64,000 bases of DNA from an uncultured Opitutia bacterium (GCA_903902745.1 CAIUWA010000024.1:1-64000), one strand, 5' to 3'; positions 7,270 to 17,077 are shown, counted from the first letter of the stretch. Program-made: numbers and translations. Notes: generated by a model from the sequence alone, not told the origin.

Positions 7270-9408
7270 ATGAGCACTCCTCTGACCGTCCGCCTGCGCC
7301 GCCTCCTGCTGGCTGCTTCCGTCTCCACCACCCTCACCCTGGCGACACTCCAAGCCGCCGATGTGGCGCCGACCGTCTCCAAACCCGTCGTCAACTCCCC
7401 CGTGACCGTCACCGAGAGCACCGACGCCTGGGTGATGGACAACGGCATCGTCAAGGCGACGGTGCAGAAGAAAAACGGCAAGATGACCTCGCTCGTTTAT
7501 CAGGGCCAGGAGACGCTCACCCGCAACTCCGAGAGCTGGGAGCAGCTGGCGACCGGCACCGTCACGCAGGTCCTCACCATCGATCCTGCGACCAATGGCG
7601 GTGCACGCGCCGAGGTCGCCGTGAAGGGCGTGACCGGCCGCATGGACATCGAACTGCGCTACACCCTCGAGCGCGGCGTCAGCGGTTTCTACACCTATGG
7701 CATTTACTCGCACGGGGCCAATTATCCCGCTGCAGGCGAGGGTGAGAGCCGTTTTATCAACCAGCTCACGTCGAACTTCGACTGGCTCTCGGTCGACGCC
7801 GACCGGAACATGCCCATGTGCGCCAACGCGGACACGCGCGCCGGCGTCGTCATCCACGCCAAGGAGCAGCGCATCCTGAACACCGGCATCTACAAAAACT
7901 CGGTCGAGCACAAATACAGCTACTGCGCGGAGATGTACAAATTGCCCGCCTACGGCTGGTCCAGCATCAAGGATCACGTCGGCATCTGGTTCATCAACCC
8001 CTCCAACGAATACCTCGGCGGCGGTCCCACCCGGATCGACCTGGTCTGCCACATGGGCGCCACGATGCTCGATTACTGGACGTCCGGCCACTACGCCGGC
8101 GGCGCCGCCTGCAACATTCCCGCCGGGCAGGTGTGGAACAAAGTCATCGGCCCGATCTTCGTTTACTGCAACGCGCTGCAAACCGCCGCGACGCCCACCC
8201 CGGCCGAGCTCGACACGCTGGCGGCCACCGCGGGCAACCCGACCATCCCGGCTTCATGGACGGCCAATGCGAACGCATTGTTCAACGACGCCCTCCTCCA
8301 GGCCAAGACCGTCAAGACGCAATGGCCCTACGCCTGGGTCCAGGGCGTGGACTACCCGCAGAAAGCCGGGCGGGCCACCGTCGCCGGCCAGCTCAAGCTC
8401 AACGACCCGCAGGCGGCCACGACCAAGCTGCCGCACTTGTGGGTTGGCCTGACGCACCCGGATTTCAACGGCCCAGCCGGGGGCTTTGCCCAGCGCTCGG
8501 GCAACGGCACCCTCGTCACGTGGGACCACGACGCGAATTACTACCAGTTCTGGGCCGAGGGCAGCGATGACGGCCGGTTCTCCCTCCCCAATGTCCGCCC
8601 CGGCACCTACACACTGCACGCGTTCGCCGAGGGCGTGCTCGGCGAGTTCGCGCAGACCGACATCACCGTCGAGGCTGGCAAGGCGCTCGACCTCGGCCAG
8701 CTCGCGTGGAAACCCGTGCGCTACGGCAAGCAGGTCTGGGACATCGGCTACCCGGACCGCACCGGCGGCAAGTTCTTCAAGGGCGACCGCGAGAACTACT
8801 GGCTCTGGGGCTGGGGCCTGCGTTATCCGCTCCTCTTCCCGAACGACATCACCTACACCATCGGCAAAAGCGATTACCACAAGGACTGGTTCTTCCAGCA
8901 GGTGCCGCACTCGGAAACCACGGCGTGGCTCAATCCCGACGCGAAGGATCCCGCCAACCAGCGCTTCGGCTGGGTGAAGGGCGAGTCCCAGGCGACCTAC
9001 CCCCAAACCGATCAGACCGGCCCTTGGAAGATCTACGGCCGGGGCCGGGCCACCACGTGGACAATCAAGTTCAACCGTGCCCAGGCCGACAAAGGCCTCG
9101 CCACCCTGCGCGTGGCGCTGGCCGGAGCCGACGGCGGTGGCGGTCTCGCTGTGGCCGTCAATGGCCAGAGCGTCGGCACCATCCGCACTGTCGCCACCAA
9201 CGCCCTCCGCTACAACACCAACAAGGGCATGTGGCGGGAATACACCCAGAAATTCGACGCCGCGCTGCTGAAGTCCGGAGAAAACGAAATGACCCTCACC
9301 GTCCCCGCCGGCGACCTCACCACCGGCGTGGTCTACGACTACCTGCGCCTCGAGCTCGACGAGAACGCCGCGGCCGGCAGCACGACCGTCGCGCCGACGA
9401 AGTCCTAG
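7270..9408 (+). CDS. Rhamnogalacturonan endolyase, PL4 (paralogue 3 of 3)
   Basis: This 712-residue third tandem copy has a signal peptide (LLLAASVSTTLTLATLQAAD), the catalytic KYSY lysine and SGHYAGG histidine, an FnIII-like domain (VAGQLKLNDPQAATTKLPHL) and the C-terminal carbohydrate-binding domain (IGYPDRTGGKFFKGDREN). It lacks the Asp/Asn-Pro insertion seen before the GHY motif in the other two copies (ANDNPDP or DNENPDP). It ends in a different tail (AAAGSTTVAPTKS). The three enzymes probably act on pectin outside the cell and feed the organism rhamnogalacturonan fragments. No transporter or regulator is adjacent. The role of each copy cannot be told apart from sequence. Confidence 0.92.
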   Translation: MSTPLTVRLRRLLLAASVSTTLTLATLQAADVAPTVSKPVVNSPVTVTESTDAWVMDNGIVKATVQKKNGKMTSLVYQGQETLTRNSESWEQLATGTVTQVLTIDPATNGGARAEVAVKGVTGRMDIELRYTLERGVSGFYTYGIYSHGANYPAAGEGESRFINQLTSNFDWLSVDADRNMPMCANADTRAGVVIHAKEQRILNTGIYKNSVEHKYSYCAEMYKLPAYGWSSIKDHVGIWFINPSNEYLGGGPTRIDLVCHMGATMLDYWTSGHYAGGAACNIPAGQVWNKVIGPIFVYCNALQTAATPTPAELDTLAATAGNPTIPASWTANANALFNDALLQAKTVKTQWPYAWVQGVDYPQKAGRATVAGQLKLNDPQAATTKLPHLWVGLTHPDFNGPAGGFAQRSGNGTLVTWDHDANYYQFWAEGSDDGRFSLPNVRPGTYTLHAFAEGVLGEFAQTDITVEAGKALDLGQLAWKPVRYGKQVWDIGYPDRTGGKFFKGDRENYWLWGWGLRYPLLFPNDITYTIGKSDYHKDWFFQQVPHSETTAWLNPDAKDPANQRFGWVKGESQATYPQTDQTGPWKIYGRGRATTWTIKFNRAQADKGLATLRVALAGADGGGGLAVAVNGQSVGTIRTVATNALRYNTNKGMWREYTQKFDAALLKSGENEMTLTVPAGDLTTGVVYDYLRLELDENAAAGSTTVAPTKS

Positions 9409-9441
9409 CCACACGGGCTATCTGCAGCCGGATTGGGATTT

Positions 9442-9553
9442 ATTGGCCGCAAAAAGGCGCAAAAGACGCAAAAAAAATCCGGCCCGGAGCGCGTTCCAGG
9501 TAGCCCGGGGTCCAAATCCCCTTTTGCGCTTTTTGCGCATTTTTGCGGCCAAT
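9442..9553. repeat. Long inverted repeat of GGCGCAAAA words upstream of pgi
   Basis: The left arm (from 9442) begins ATTGGCCGCAAAAAGGCGC and continues in AAAAGACGCAAAA words. The right arm (9518-9553) is its imperfect complement, ending TTTTTGCGGCCAAT. The loop is about 38 nt. A closely related element lies just downstream of pgi at 11206-11316, so pgi is bracketed by two copies. Confidence 0.85.
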
Positions 9554-9607
9554 CGGTATTGGTTGCGGTAAGCTCGCGCCCAGTGTTTTGTGGTTAAAAA
9601 TCCTCCC

Positions 9608-11176
9608 ATGACCTGGTCCCGCTTCAAATCCCACTACTACCAGAACGCCTCGCTCGGCCTGGCGCTCGACATCAGCCGGATGCCGTTCCCGGACGACTTC
9701 CTCGAATCGATGGAGCCGCGGTTCAAGCAGGCGTTCGCCGACATGGCCGCGCTCGAGAAGGGCGCCATCGCCAATCCCGACGAGCAGCGCATGGTCGGCC
9801 ACTACTGGCTGCGCGCGCCGCAGCTCGCGCCGACTAAGGAGATTGCCGATGAGATCACGAGCACTCTGACCGCGATCAAGGAATTCACGACGAAGGTGCA
9901 TCGCGGCGAGATCGCCGGGCCCGCCGGGAAATTCCGCGAGTTGCTCGTCATCGGCATCGGCGGCTCCGCCCTCGGGCCGCAGTTCGTCAGCCATGCCCTC
10001 GGGAAGCTCAAGACCGGCCGCGACAAGCTGCGCGTGCACTTCTTCGACAACACCGATCCCGACGGCATCGACTACGTCCTCAAGGAAATCGGCAGCCGCC
10101 TGAAGCAAACCCTCGTGGTCGTCATCTCCAAGTCCGGCGGCACCGCCGAGACGCGCAACGGCATGCTCGAGGCCGCCGCCGCCTTCAAGGCCGCCGGGCT
10201 CGACTACCCGAGGCATTTCGTCGCCGTCACGGGCGCCGGCTCCAAGCTCGACCAGACTGCGATCAAGGAAAACTGGCTCGCGCGTTTCCCGATGTGGGAC
10301 TGGATTGGCGGCCGCACCTCCGAACTCTGCGCCGTGGGCCTGCTGCCCGCCGCGCTCCAGGGCATCAAGATCGACCAGATGCTCGCCGGCGCCGCCGCGA
10401 TGGACAAGGTCACGCGCAAGGCTTCGCTCAAGGACAACCCCGCCGCCCTGCTCGCCGCGATGTGGTTCTGGGCCACCGACGGCCGCGGCACCAAGGACAT
10501 GGTCGTGCTGCCCTACAAGGACCGCCTGCTCCTCTTCTCGCGCTACCTCCAGCAGCTCGTGATGGAGTCGCTCGGCAAGGAGCTCGACCTCAAGGGCAAC
10601 GTCGTCAACCAGGGCATCGCCGTCTACGGCAACAAGGGCTCGACCGACCAGCACGCCTACGTCCAGCAGCTGCGCGAGGGCGTGAAGAACTTCTTCGTCA
10701 CGTTCATCGAGGTGCTCAAGGACCGCAACGGCCCGTCCCTCGAGGTCGAGCCCGGCACGACCGCGGGCGACTACCTGCAGGGCTTCTACCTCGGTACACG
10801 CGACGCGCTGAGCGAGAAGGACCGCCACTCGATCACCATCACGATCGCGGAGCTCTCGCCAAAGTCACTCGGCATGCTCATCGCCCTCTACGAGCGCGTC
10901 GTCGGCCTCTACGCCTCGCTCATCGGCATCAACGCCTACCACCAGCCCGGCGTCGAAGCCGGCAAGAAGGCCGCCACCGGCGTCATCACGCTGAAGCTCA
11001 AGCTCACCGCCGCGCTCAAGGCCGCACCCGGCCAGGCGTTCACCGCCGAGGGCCTCGCCGCGAAGGCCGGCGGCGATCCCGAGCTGGCTTTCAAGATCCT
11101 CGAGCACCTCGCCGCCAACGGCACCGTGACCAAGGCCGCCAAGACCCCCTGGTTCGAATCGACCTACGGACTCTAG
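9608..11176 (+). CDS. pgi: Glucose-6-phosphate isomerase
   Basis: This 522-residue cytoplasmic enzyme interconverts glucose-6-P and fructose-6-P in glycolysis. Signatures are [18 protein letters not shown] (phosphate-binding SIS domain), [20 protein letters not shown], the PGI signature region [19 protein letters not shown], and [18 protein letters not shown] with the catalytic Glu/His region. The ATG at 9608 gives the family-like start [20 protein letters not shown]; a GTG 18 nt upstream is also in frame. The coding sequence is strongly biased to C/G-ending codons, as expected for a highly expressed gene. It has its own transcription unit between two inverted repeats. Confidence 0.95.
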   Translation: MTWSRFKSHYYQNASLGLALDISRMPFPDDFLESMEPRFKQAFADMAALEKGAIANPDEQRMVGHYWLRAPQLAPTKEIADEITSTLTAIKEFTTKVHRGEIAGPAGKFRELLVIGIGGSALGPQFVSHALGKLKTGRDKLRVHFFDNTDPDGIDYVLKEIGSRLKQTLVVVISKSGGTAETRNGMLEAAAAFKAAGLDYPRHFVAVTGAGSKLDQTAIKENWLARFPMWDWIGGRTSELCAVGLLPAALQGIKIDQMLAGAAAMDKVTRKASLKDNPAALLAAMWFWATDGRGTKDMVVLPYKDRLLLFSRYLQQLVMESLGKELDLKGNVVNQGIAVYGNKGSTDQHAYVQQLREGVKNFFVTFIEVLKDRNGPSLEVEPGTTAGDYLQGFYLGTRDALSEKDRHSITITIAELSPKSLGMLIALYERVVGLYASLIGINAYHQPGVEAGKKAATGVITLKLKLTAALKAAPGQAFTAEGLAAKAGGDPELAFKILEHLAANGTVTKAAKTPWFESTYGL

Positions 11177-11205
11177 GGTATTTTCAAGCAACCCACTCCA
11201 TTCGG

Positions 11206-11316
11206 ATTTTGGCCGCAAAAAGGCGCAGAAATCGCAAAAGGCCGGTCCATGAACAGAGGAGATGAAATGATGGGATCGCTTTTTTTGCGCCTTCTGCGCC
11301 TTTTTGCGGCCAAAAT
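11206..11316. repeat. Long inverted repeat of GGCGCARAA words downstream of pgi
   Basis: The left arm starts ATTTTGGCCGCAAAAAGGCG and the right arm ends CTTTTTGCGGCCAAAAT. The terminal 23 or so bases of the arms are exactly complementary before they diverge. It shares word type and termini with 9442-9553. It begins 29 bp after the pgi stop. Confidence 0.85.
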
Positions 11317-11423
11317 TCATATTTAAACCGCCATCGCCACCGGAACACCGGGCACCCATTCCGACTCCCACTCCTTGCCCAAGGCTCTTGCGCAACTCCG
11401 TTTTAACCGTATTACTCGCTGAC

Positions 11424-11591
11424 ATGAAATCGCTCAAAAAACCCCTGCTCGGTTTTCTTCTCGTCGTTTCCGGCCTGATCCTGGCGGGCTGCGCCGCCAC
11501 CCCGCAGGGCACCGCGATTCCGTGGAGCCGTCCCGCCCAGTGGGAAAACCAGATCCCCGGCATGACCGGCGCTCCTGGACTGGGACGGTAA
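11424..11591 (+). CDS. Small predicted lipoprotein
   Basis: This 55-residue protein has a basic N-terminus (MKSLKKP), a hydrophobic stretch (LLGFLLVVSGLIL) and a lipobox LAGC, so Cys23 is the likely lipidated residue. The mature part is only about 33 residues, Pro/Trp-containing (IPWSRPAQWENQIPGM), with no recognisable domain. A strong rho-independent terminator follows 19 bp after the stop, supporting a real transcript. Similar mini-lipoproteins with a PWxRP-QWE motif may exist in relatives, but I cannot name a family. Confidence 0.7.
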   Translation: MKSLKKPLLGFLLVVSGLILAGCAATPQGTAIPWSRPAQWENQIPGMTGAPGLGR

Positions 11592-11610
11592 ACTCCCATC
11601 CGCATCTTTC

Positions 11611-11640
11611 AAAAAATCCGGCCATGCGCCGGATTTTTTT
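11611..11640 (+). terminator. Rho-independent terminator after the small lipoprotein gene
   Basis: AAAAAATCCGGC and GCCGGATTTTTTT form a 12-bp stem around a short loop, with a T-run on the plus strand. The A-run on the other side makes it potentially bidirectional. It ends 10 bp before rsmI. Confidence 0.9.
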
Positions 11641-11650
11641 GTGACCTTTC

Positions 11651-12370
<720 letters not shown>

Positions 12371-12373
<3 letters not shown>

Positions 12374-12448
12374 CCACCGAGGCACAGAGATCACGGAGGA
12401 AGATTTAAAGCTTTCCGCCTCTCCGTGTCCTCCGTGCCTCCGTGGCCA
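12371..12448. repeat. Inverted repeat of CAC-GGAGG words overlapping the rsmI stop
   Basis: The left arm TAGCCACCGAGGCACAGAG and onward faces the right arm ending CGTGCCTCCGTGGCCA, with a loop of about 20 nt. The arms are imperfect complements built of CACGGAGG-type words. The first three bases are the rsmI stop codon. A second related element follows after 12 bp. Confidence 0.8.
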
Positions 12449-12460
12449 ACCTTCCGCGGG

Positions 12461-12519
12461 AGCCACGGAGGAAAACTTGAAGAATTCAGGCTCTCCGTGT
12501 CCTCTGTGCCTCCGTGGCT
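12461..12519. repeat. Second CAC-GGAGG inverted repeat overlapping the start of the Ppx/GppA gene
   Basis: The termini AGCCACGGAGG and CCTCCGTGGCT are exact complements, and the right arm is a full chain of CCGTG-TCCTCTGTG words. The GTG start codon of the next gene (12514) lies inside the right terminus. Confidence 0.75.
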
Positions 12520-13455
12520 AACCCTCCGTCAGTCGCCGTCATCGATATCGGCAGCAACACGATCAAGCTGCTCGTCGCCGCGCGCACTAAGGCCGGCAAT
12601 CTCACGGCCCTGAAATACCGCACGATCGATGCCCGCATCAGCGCCGGCATCAGCCAGGCGACACCGCGTCTCGCCGAGGAAGGCATGGCCCGGGGACTTG
12701 AGGCCGTCCTCGCCCTGCTCGCCGATGCCCGGCCCTTCGCTCCCACTCGCACCGTGCTGGTCGCCACCAGTGCTGTCCGCGATGCGGCGAACGGCGCCGA
12801 CTTCCGCGAAAGCGTCCGCGACGCGACGGGCCAGACCATTCGGATCCTGTCGGGTGACGAGGAGGCCAACCTCATCGGCCGCGGCCTGACCTGCGACCCC
12901 GCGCTCACCGCCCTCCGCGACTTCTTCGTGTTCGACCTCGGCGGCGGCAGCCTGGAATGCCTGCGCTTCGAGGATCGCCAGATCAAGCAGGCTGTCAGTT
13001 TGCAGCTCGGCTGTGTCCGCATGACAGAGCGGTTCATCCGCGATGTCACGGCCCCGCTGATTCAATCCGAGTCCGCGGCCCTCGCCCTGCATGTCTGCGG
13101 CGAACTCAAGCGCAGCGCGTTCCGCTGTCCCCTCGCGACCCCGGCCGCCGTTTTCACCGGCGGTAGCATGACCGCCATCCGGGCCATCAAGGCCGCGCGC
13201 CATGGGGTGGCGCTGGAGGAAGCCCCGGCCCTCGTGGCCACCGAGGCCTTGGCCGACCTGCTCGACGAGCTGGCCCCGCTGACCCTCGAGCAGCGCAAAA
13301 CGATTCCCGGCCTGCCTCCCGCCCGCGCCGACGTCTTTCCCGCGGCCCTCATCACGATGCTGAGCGTGGCCGAGTACGCTCACATCCCGGCGTTTCATCA
13401 TTCACTGTACAATCTCCGGTGGGGGCTGGCGGCGGAGATGTTGGGGGATGCGTGA
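12514..13455 (+). CDS. Exopolyphosphatase / guanosine pentaphosphatase family protein (Ppx/GppA)
   Basis: This 313-residue ASKHA-fold phosphatase has VAVIDIGSNTIKLLVA (phosphate-1 motif), VLVATSAVRDAANG, RILSGDEEANLIGRGL and FVFDLGGGSLEC (phosphate-2 motif). The family hydrolyses polyphosphate and/or pppGpp in the cytoplasm. It is the short form, lacking the C-terminal HD-like domain of E. coli Ppx. The only usable start is GTG at 12514, giving MANPPSVAVIDIG; this codon sits inside the right arm of an inverted repeat, so the first four or five codons are repeat-derived. Which substrate is used cannot be decided from sequence. Confidence 0.88.
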   Translation: MANPPSVAVIDIGSNTIKLLVAARTKAGNLTALKYRTIDARISAGISQATPRLAEEGMARGLEAVLALLADARPFAPTRTVLVATSAVRDAANGADFRESVRDATGQTIRILSGDEEANLIGRGLTCDPALTALRDFFVFDLGGGSLECLRFEDRQIKQAVSLQLGCVRMTERFIRDVTAPLIQSESAALALHVCGELKRSAFRCPLATPAAVFTGGSMTAIRAIKAARHGVALEEAPALVATEALADLLDELAPLTLEQRKTIPGLPPARADVFPAALITMLSVAEYAHIPAFHHSLYNLRWGLAAEMLGDA

Positions 13456-13460
13456 GGGGG

Positions 13461-13645
13461 AATTGGGAATTCGTAGTTGGTAGTTGGTAGTTGGGAGTTG
13501 GGTCGAGCATGCGGGGTGCCCTTGTCCTTTGCGGGCCGGGTGAATTCACACGGCAATATCCTGCGACGGATCGTGAAGGGACAAATTGCGCGGAATCTCC
13601 TGCGCCCCTCCGAACCAATTCCCAACTCCCAATTCCCAACTACCC
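13461..13645. repeat. Inverted repeat of GTAGTTGG/TTGGGAATT words
   Basis: The left arm (13461-13502) is a chain of AATTGGGAATTCGTAGTTGG and further GTAGTTGG and TTGGGAGTTGGG words. The right arm (13617-13645) carries the complement, CCCAACTCCCAATTCCCAAC. About 115 nt of unrelated sequence lies between. It fills the space between the convergent Ppx and pseudouridine synthase genes. Confidence 0.8.
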
Positions 13646-13660
13646 GCCGCAGCCGCGGCG

Positions 13661-14695
13661 TCACTTCCTCGACTCGTGTTCGTGGTACGACGGCAACGCT
13701 GGCTTTTTGCGCAGCTTGGTCGCGGTCGCCGTGGCTACCCGCTTCACCTTGACTGCCGACTTCGCGGCCTTGCGCAACAAGGTCAGCTGTGCCTCGAAGT
13801 CCTTCGGCAGCGGGGCGCGGAGATCGAGGGTCTTGCCCGACACCGGGTGGGTGAAAACGATGTGCTCCGCATGCAGCATCACGCGCTCGGGCGGATGCGG
13901 CAGGCGCGGGTCCGGTTTCCAGCCGTAGATCGGGTCGCCCATGATGATGTGCCCGAGCGCCTTCAGGTGGACGCGGATCTGATGCGTGCGGCCCGTGTGA
14001 ATCGTGCAGCGGATCAAGGTCGCGAGATCTCCGAAGCGCTCCACCACCTCCCAGTCGGTGTGCGCCTCGCGGCCGCCGTGTTCCTCATCTACGACGGCCA
14101 TCTTGTGCCGCTGCTGCTTGTTCCGGCCGATCGATTTCCGGATGCTCCCGCTCAGCAGCGCGGGCGCACCGACGACAAGGGCAAGGTATTCCTTCTGCAG
14201 CGTGCGGCCGGAAAATTGCTCCGACAGCCCGCGGTGCGCGATGTCGTTCTTCGCCGCGAGGATGATGCCGGAAGTCTCACGGTCGAGCCGGTGGACAATG
14301 CCCGGCCGTTCCACGCCACCGACGCCACTGAGGCTGCCCTTGCAGTGAGCGAGCAGCGCGTGGACCAGCGTGTCCTCGGCGGTACCGGCACCCGGATGGA
14401 CCACCATGCCCGCCGGCTTGTTGATCGCGAGCATGTGCCGGTCCTCGTAAATCACCTCGAGCGGGATGGGCATCGCCCGCAATCCGGCCGGCCGGGCCTC
14501 CGGAAAGGAAAACTCCAGCACGTCGCCCTCAGACACGGGCTGATCCCGGGTGATGGGCTTCCCCTGCAGCAGCACCAGACCGGTGGTGAAGGAGCGTTGA
14601 AACGCCACGCGGCTGTGCTCCGCAAACGCGGTCGAGAGAATCTTGTCGGCCCGCGCGCGGCGGACGCCGGGCGGGACAATGTAGGAGGTCGGCAT
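13661..14695 (-). CDS. RluA/RluD-family 23S rRNA pseudouridine synthase
   Basis: This 344-residue protein has an N-terminal S4 RNA-binding domain (RADKILSTAFAEHSRVAFQR to EGDVLEFSF). The catalytic domain has the signature RPGIVHRLDRETSGIILAAK, whose HRLD Asp is the catalytic residue. INKPAGMVVHPGAG and HTGRTHQIRVHLKALGHII are also present. The family isomerises uridines in 23S rRNA; the S4 domain and motif make an RluD-like specificity (1911/1915/1917) likely. The C-terminus is basic (ATATKLRKKPALPSYHEHESRK). The ATG at 14695 gives a family-like start; the open frame continues upstream through repeat sequence and is not used. A REP hairpin lies immediately upstream. Confidence 0.9.
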   Translation of the reverse strand: MPTSYIVPPGVRRARADKILSTAFAEHSRVAFQRSFTTGLVLLQGKPITRDQPVSEGDVLEFSFPEARPAGLRAMPIPLEVIYEDRHMLAINKPAGMVVHPGAGTAEDTLVHALLAHCKGSLSGVGGVERPGIVHRLDRETSGIILAAKNDIAHRGLSEQFSGRTLQKEYLALVVGAPALLSGSIRKSIGRNKQQRHKMAVVDEEHGGREAHTDWEVVERFGDLATLIRCTIHTGRTHQIRVHLKALGHIIMGDPIYGWKPDPRLPHPPERVMLHAEHIVFTHPVSGKTLDLRAPLPKDFEAQLTLLRKAAKSAVKVKRVATATATKLRKKPALPSYHEHESRK

Positions 14696-14698
14696 GAA

Positions 14699-14718
14699 GG
14701 AGGAGCCTGCTCGCAGGC
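14699..14718 (+). repeat. REP-like hairpin (GGAG foot)
   Basis: GGAG plus GA is followed by a perfect 6-bp stem GCCTGC/GCAGGC with a TC loop. It lies 3 bp upstream of the pseudouridine synthase start codon, in its 5' leader. The rest of 14719-14800 holds related GC-rich fragments (TCCGCCCCGGCGGA) but no gene. Confidence 0.6.
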
Positions 14719-14800
14719 GACTCACGTGTGACGCGGCTACCCATCGCCAGCAAGCTTGTCCGCCCCGGCGGACAGGCATGTGCGAGACGAATAAACAAAT

Positions 14801-14885
14801 GGTAGGGCGAACCGTCCCGGTGAGCCGCGGCTCCTCCTCCGCCCAGGCTTCGGCGGACAAGTCGGTGGGGACGCCTCGCCCTACC
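14801..14885. repeat. REPIN-like inverted pair overlapping the deaminase stop codon
   Basis: The left end GGTAGGGCGAACCGTCCC and the right end GGGGACGCCTCGCCCTACC are near-complementary, and each strand begins GTAG. Each half has internal hairpin potential. On the minus strand the TAG of the GTAG foot (14883-14881) is the stop codon of the deaminase gene. Confidence 0.7.
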
Positions 14886-15876
14886 CTGTGGCAGCCAGCA
14901 GCCGATCAATTTCCGCCAATTGTTTCTGTCTCTGTTCCACCGGCACATCGGCCACCGTCCAGCCGTTGCGAGCGAGCTGCGCGAGCTCGGCCCGCGTAAA
15001 GCCGGCGTCCGCCGACAGGGCGGCATATTCGTCATTCACGCTGTTGCCGAAAACCAGCGGGTCATCAGTGCTCACCGTGCAGTTGATCCCCGCCTGCATG
15101 AGTCGCCGCAGCGAATGGGCCTTCAGGGACGGAAACACCTGGAGCTTGAGATTGCTGATGGGGCACGTGTCAAAGGTCACACCCCGGTCGCGCGCCAGCG
15201 CCATCACGGCCGGATCCTCGATGGCCCGCACGCCATGTTGCACTCGCGTGACACCGAGCTGCTCGATCGCCTCGCGCACCCGCGTCGCGCCGTCGAATTC
15301 GCCCGCATGGCATTTGGTCACCTTGCCGGCCGCACGGAGGCGCGCCCAGATCTTCGCTGTCCATGGCTCGGTGGATACCTGCTCATGGCCGTGGAGGTCC
15401 ACGCCCGCCAGTTCATCCCAGTTGGCCAGGTCGTCGATCACCGCCTGCATCGGCCCGGCGTAGTCCGTCCGGAGCATTCCGGCGAAGATGCGGACCTCCA
15501 GCCCCGGCGGCACGGCGGCGCGGATCGCCGCGATGATCTCCCGGCCCGGCACGTTGATGAAGTGGGTGACGGGCAGATGAAAACTCGTCTCCACGTAGCG
15601 CACATTCTGCACGACGTGCTTGGCGAAAGTCACCCGCGCCGATTCGTAATAGCGCTCCGCCGAAGTGAACCACGGCAGCGCGTGGCCCAGCAGCGTTTCG
15701 TCAAATTTCGCGAAGGTGGGAAAGCGATAATCCGGAGCGTGGAAGGCCGGGGACGCTGGATATTTGTCCGGCTGCCACGCATGCAGCAGCTCGTAGGGCA
15801 GCGCCCCCTCGATGTGCAGATGGGTCTCCGTTTTCGGGAGCGACTGGATGAAGGACTCTAACGCGGAGTCAGGCAT
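14881..15876 (-). CDS. Adenosine/adenine deaminase family protein
   Basis: This 331-residue zinc amidohydrolase converts adenosine or adenine to inosine or hypoxanthine in purine salvage. Metal ligands and catalytic residues are visible: THLHIEGAL (His-x-His), KCHAGE with the catalytic Glu, RVQHGVRA (His) and [10 protein letters not shown] (Asp). The stretch [20 protein letters not shown] and the VNDEY after the Asp pair look more like the adenine-deaminase (Aah1-like) branch than classical adenosine deaminase; this is an inference from recalled motifs. The stop codon is provided by a REP-like element. The gene reads in the same direction as the pseudouridine synthase. Confidence 0.85.
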   Translation of the reverse strand: MPDSALESFIQSLPKTETHLHIEGALPYELLHAWQPDKYPASPAFHAPDYRFPTFAKFDETLLGHALPWFTSAERYYESARVTFAKHVVQNVRYVETSFHLPVTHFINVPGREIIAAIRAAVPPGLEVRIFAGMLRTDYAGPMQAVIDDLANWDELAGVDLHGHEQVSTEPWTAKIWARLRAAGKVTKCHAGEFDGATRVREAIEQLGVTRVQHGVRAIEDPAVMALARDRGVTFDTCPISNLKLQVFPSLKAHSLRRLMQAGINCTVSTDDPLVFGNSVNDEYAALSADAGFTRAELAQLARNGWTVADVPVEQRQKQLAEIDRLLAATG

Positions 15877-15950
15877 GACCCACGGAATACACTGATCACA
15901 CGGAAGACCGGAATCCTTTTTTCGCTGTATTCCGTGTGTTCCGTGGGCAA
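15877..15950. repeat. Inverted repeat of CACGGAA words between deaminase and aminopeptidase genes
   Basis: The left arm begins ACCCACGGAATACACTGATC directly at the deaminase start codon. The right arm (about 15926-15950) ends TTCCGTGTGTTCCGTGGGC, its imperfect complement. It occupies essentially the entire intergenic gap. Confidence 0.75.
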
Positions 15951-15955
15951 ACGGC

Positions 15956-17077
15956 TTACTTCCCCCCGAGCAGGTAATCCGGGTTCAGCTTGTGCAACGC
16001 CTTCGGGACGAACAGGCCGTCCTTGCGGATAAGCTTGTCGTCGAACCGGACGTCGCCGCCGCCGTACTCGGGGCGCTGGATGCAGACCATGTCCCAGTGC
16101 ACCTGCGACTTGTTGCCGTTGCCCACGCCCTCGTAGGCCTGCCCGGGCGTGAAGTGGAACGAGCCCGCGATCTTTTCGTCGAAGAGGATGTCGCGCATCG
16201 GCTCCCGGATGTGCGGGTTGAAGCCCAGCGCGAACTCGCCGATGTAGCGCGCGCCCGGGTCGCTATCGAGAATCTCGTTCAAGCGCTTCGTGTTGCTGGA
16301 GGACGCCTCGACGATCTTCCCCTTCCGGAAGACGAGGCGGATGTGGTCGAACGAGGTGCCGAGATAAACGCTGGGGGTGTTGTACTGGACGACGCCCTCG
16401 ACCGACTCCTTCACCGGGCACGAGAACACCTCGCCGTCCGGAATGTTGCGCAGGCCGCCGCAGGGCTGCGCGCCGATGCCCTTGATCGAAAACCGCAGGT
16501 CGGTGCCGGGGCCGGTGAGCTGCACGCGGTCGGTCTTCGTCATCAGGTCCGCCAGCGCCTTCATCCCGGGCACCATGCGCGCGTAGTCGAGGGTGCAGAC
16601 GCGGAAATAAAAATCCTCGAACGCCTCCGTGCTCATCCCGGCCTGCTGCGCCATCGAGGAGGTCGGCCAGCGCAGCACCACCCACTTCGTCTTCCCCACG
16701 CGGTGATCCATCACCGGCTTCATCAAGCGTGAGACGATCTGCACCTTGGTCGACGGCACGTCAGACGTCTCAAAGATATTCTCGGAGCCCCGCAGCGCGA
16801 TGTAGGCGTCCATCTTCTGCATGCGGGCCAGCTCGACCTCCGCATGGGGCGCAAACTGCGCGTCCTCGGCCTCGAGGATCATCTCCCGGGTGATGCGGGC
16901 CCGGTGGATCTGCACATAGGGATGCGCCCCCCGCGCCCGGGCCGCCCGGATGAGGGCGATCACCATCGCGTCGGGAATGTCGAACGCGTCGATCAGCACG
17001 CGCTCGCCCTTTTTCAGCTCAGTCGAGAAACCGACGAGACCCTGGGCCAGCTGGGTGAAACGGGGATCGATAATCAT
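15956..17077 (-). CDS. M29-family metallo-aminopeptidase (aminopeptidase T/AmpS-like)
   Basis: This 373-residue protein matches the M29 family of metal-dependent leucyl aminopeptidases. It has [20 protein letters not shown] at the N-terminus, a central [29 protein letters not shown], and the metal-site part [48 protein letters not shown] follows, supplying the C-terminal Glu/His/Asp ligands. It is expected to trim N-terminal residues from peptides in the cytoplasm. The end [13 protein letters not shown] is typical. It is separated from the downstream deaminase by an inverted repeat, so they may not be co-transcribed. Confidence 0.88.
   Translation of the reverse strand: MIIDPRFTQLAQGLVGFSTELKKGERVLIDAFDIPDAMVIALIRAARARGAHPYVQIHRARITREMILEAEDAQFAPHAEVELARMQKMDAYIALRGSENIFETSDVPSTKVQIVSRLMKPVMDHRVGKTKWVVLRWPTSSMAQQAGMSTEAFEDFYFRVCTLDYARMVPGMKALADLMTKTDRVQLTGPGTDLRFSIKGIGAQPCGGLRNIPDGEVFSCPVKESVEGVVQYNTPSVYLGTSFDHIRLVFRKGKIVEASSSNTKRLNEILDSDPGARYIGEFALGFNPHIREPMRDILFDEKIAGSFHFTPGQAYEGVGNGNKSQVHWDMVCIQRPEYGGGDVRFDDKLIRKDGLFVPKALHKLNPDYLLGGK

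Noticed and set aside
8254-9414. Long minus-strand open frame inside lyase 3, and similar ones inside lyases 1 and 2
   Set aside because: They are antisense shadows of strong PL4 genes in GC-rich sequence, with no family-like text.
13461-13645. GTAGTTGG tandem words as a CRISPR array
   Set aside because: Units are contiguous 7-9-nt words without unique spacers, and no cas gene is near.
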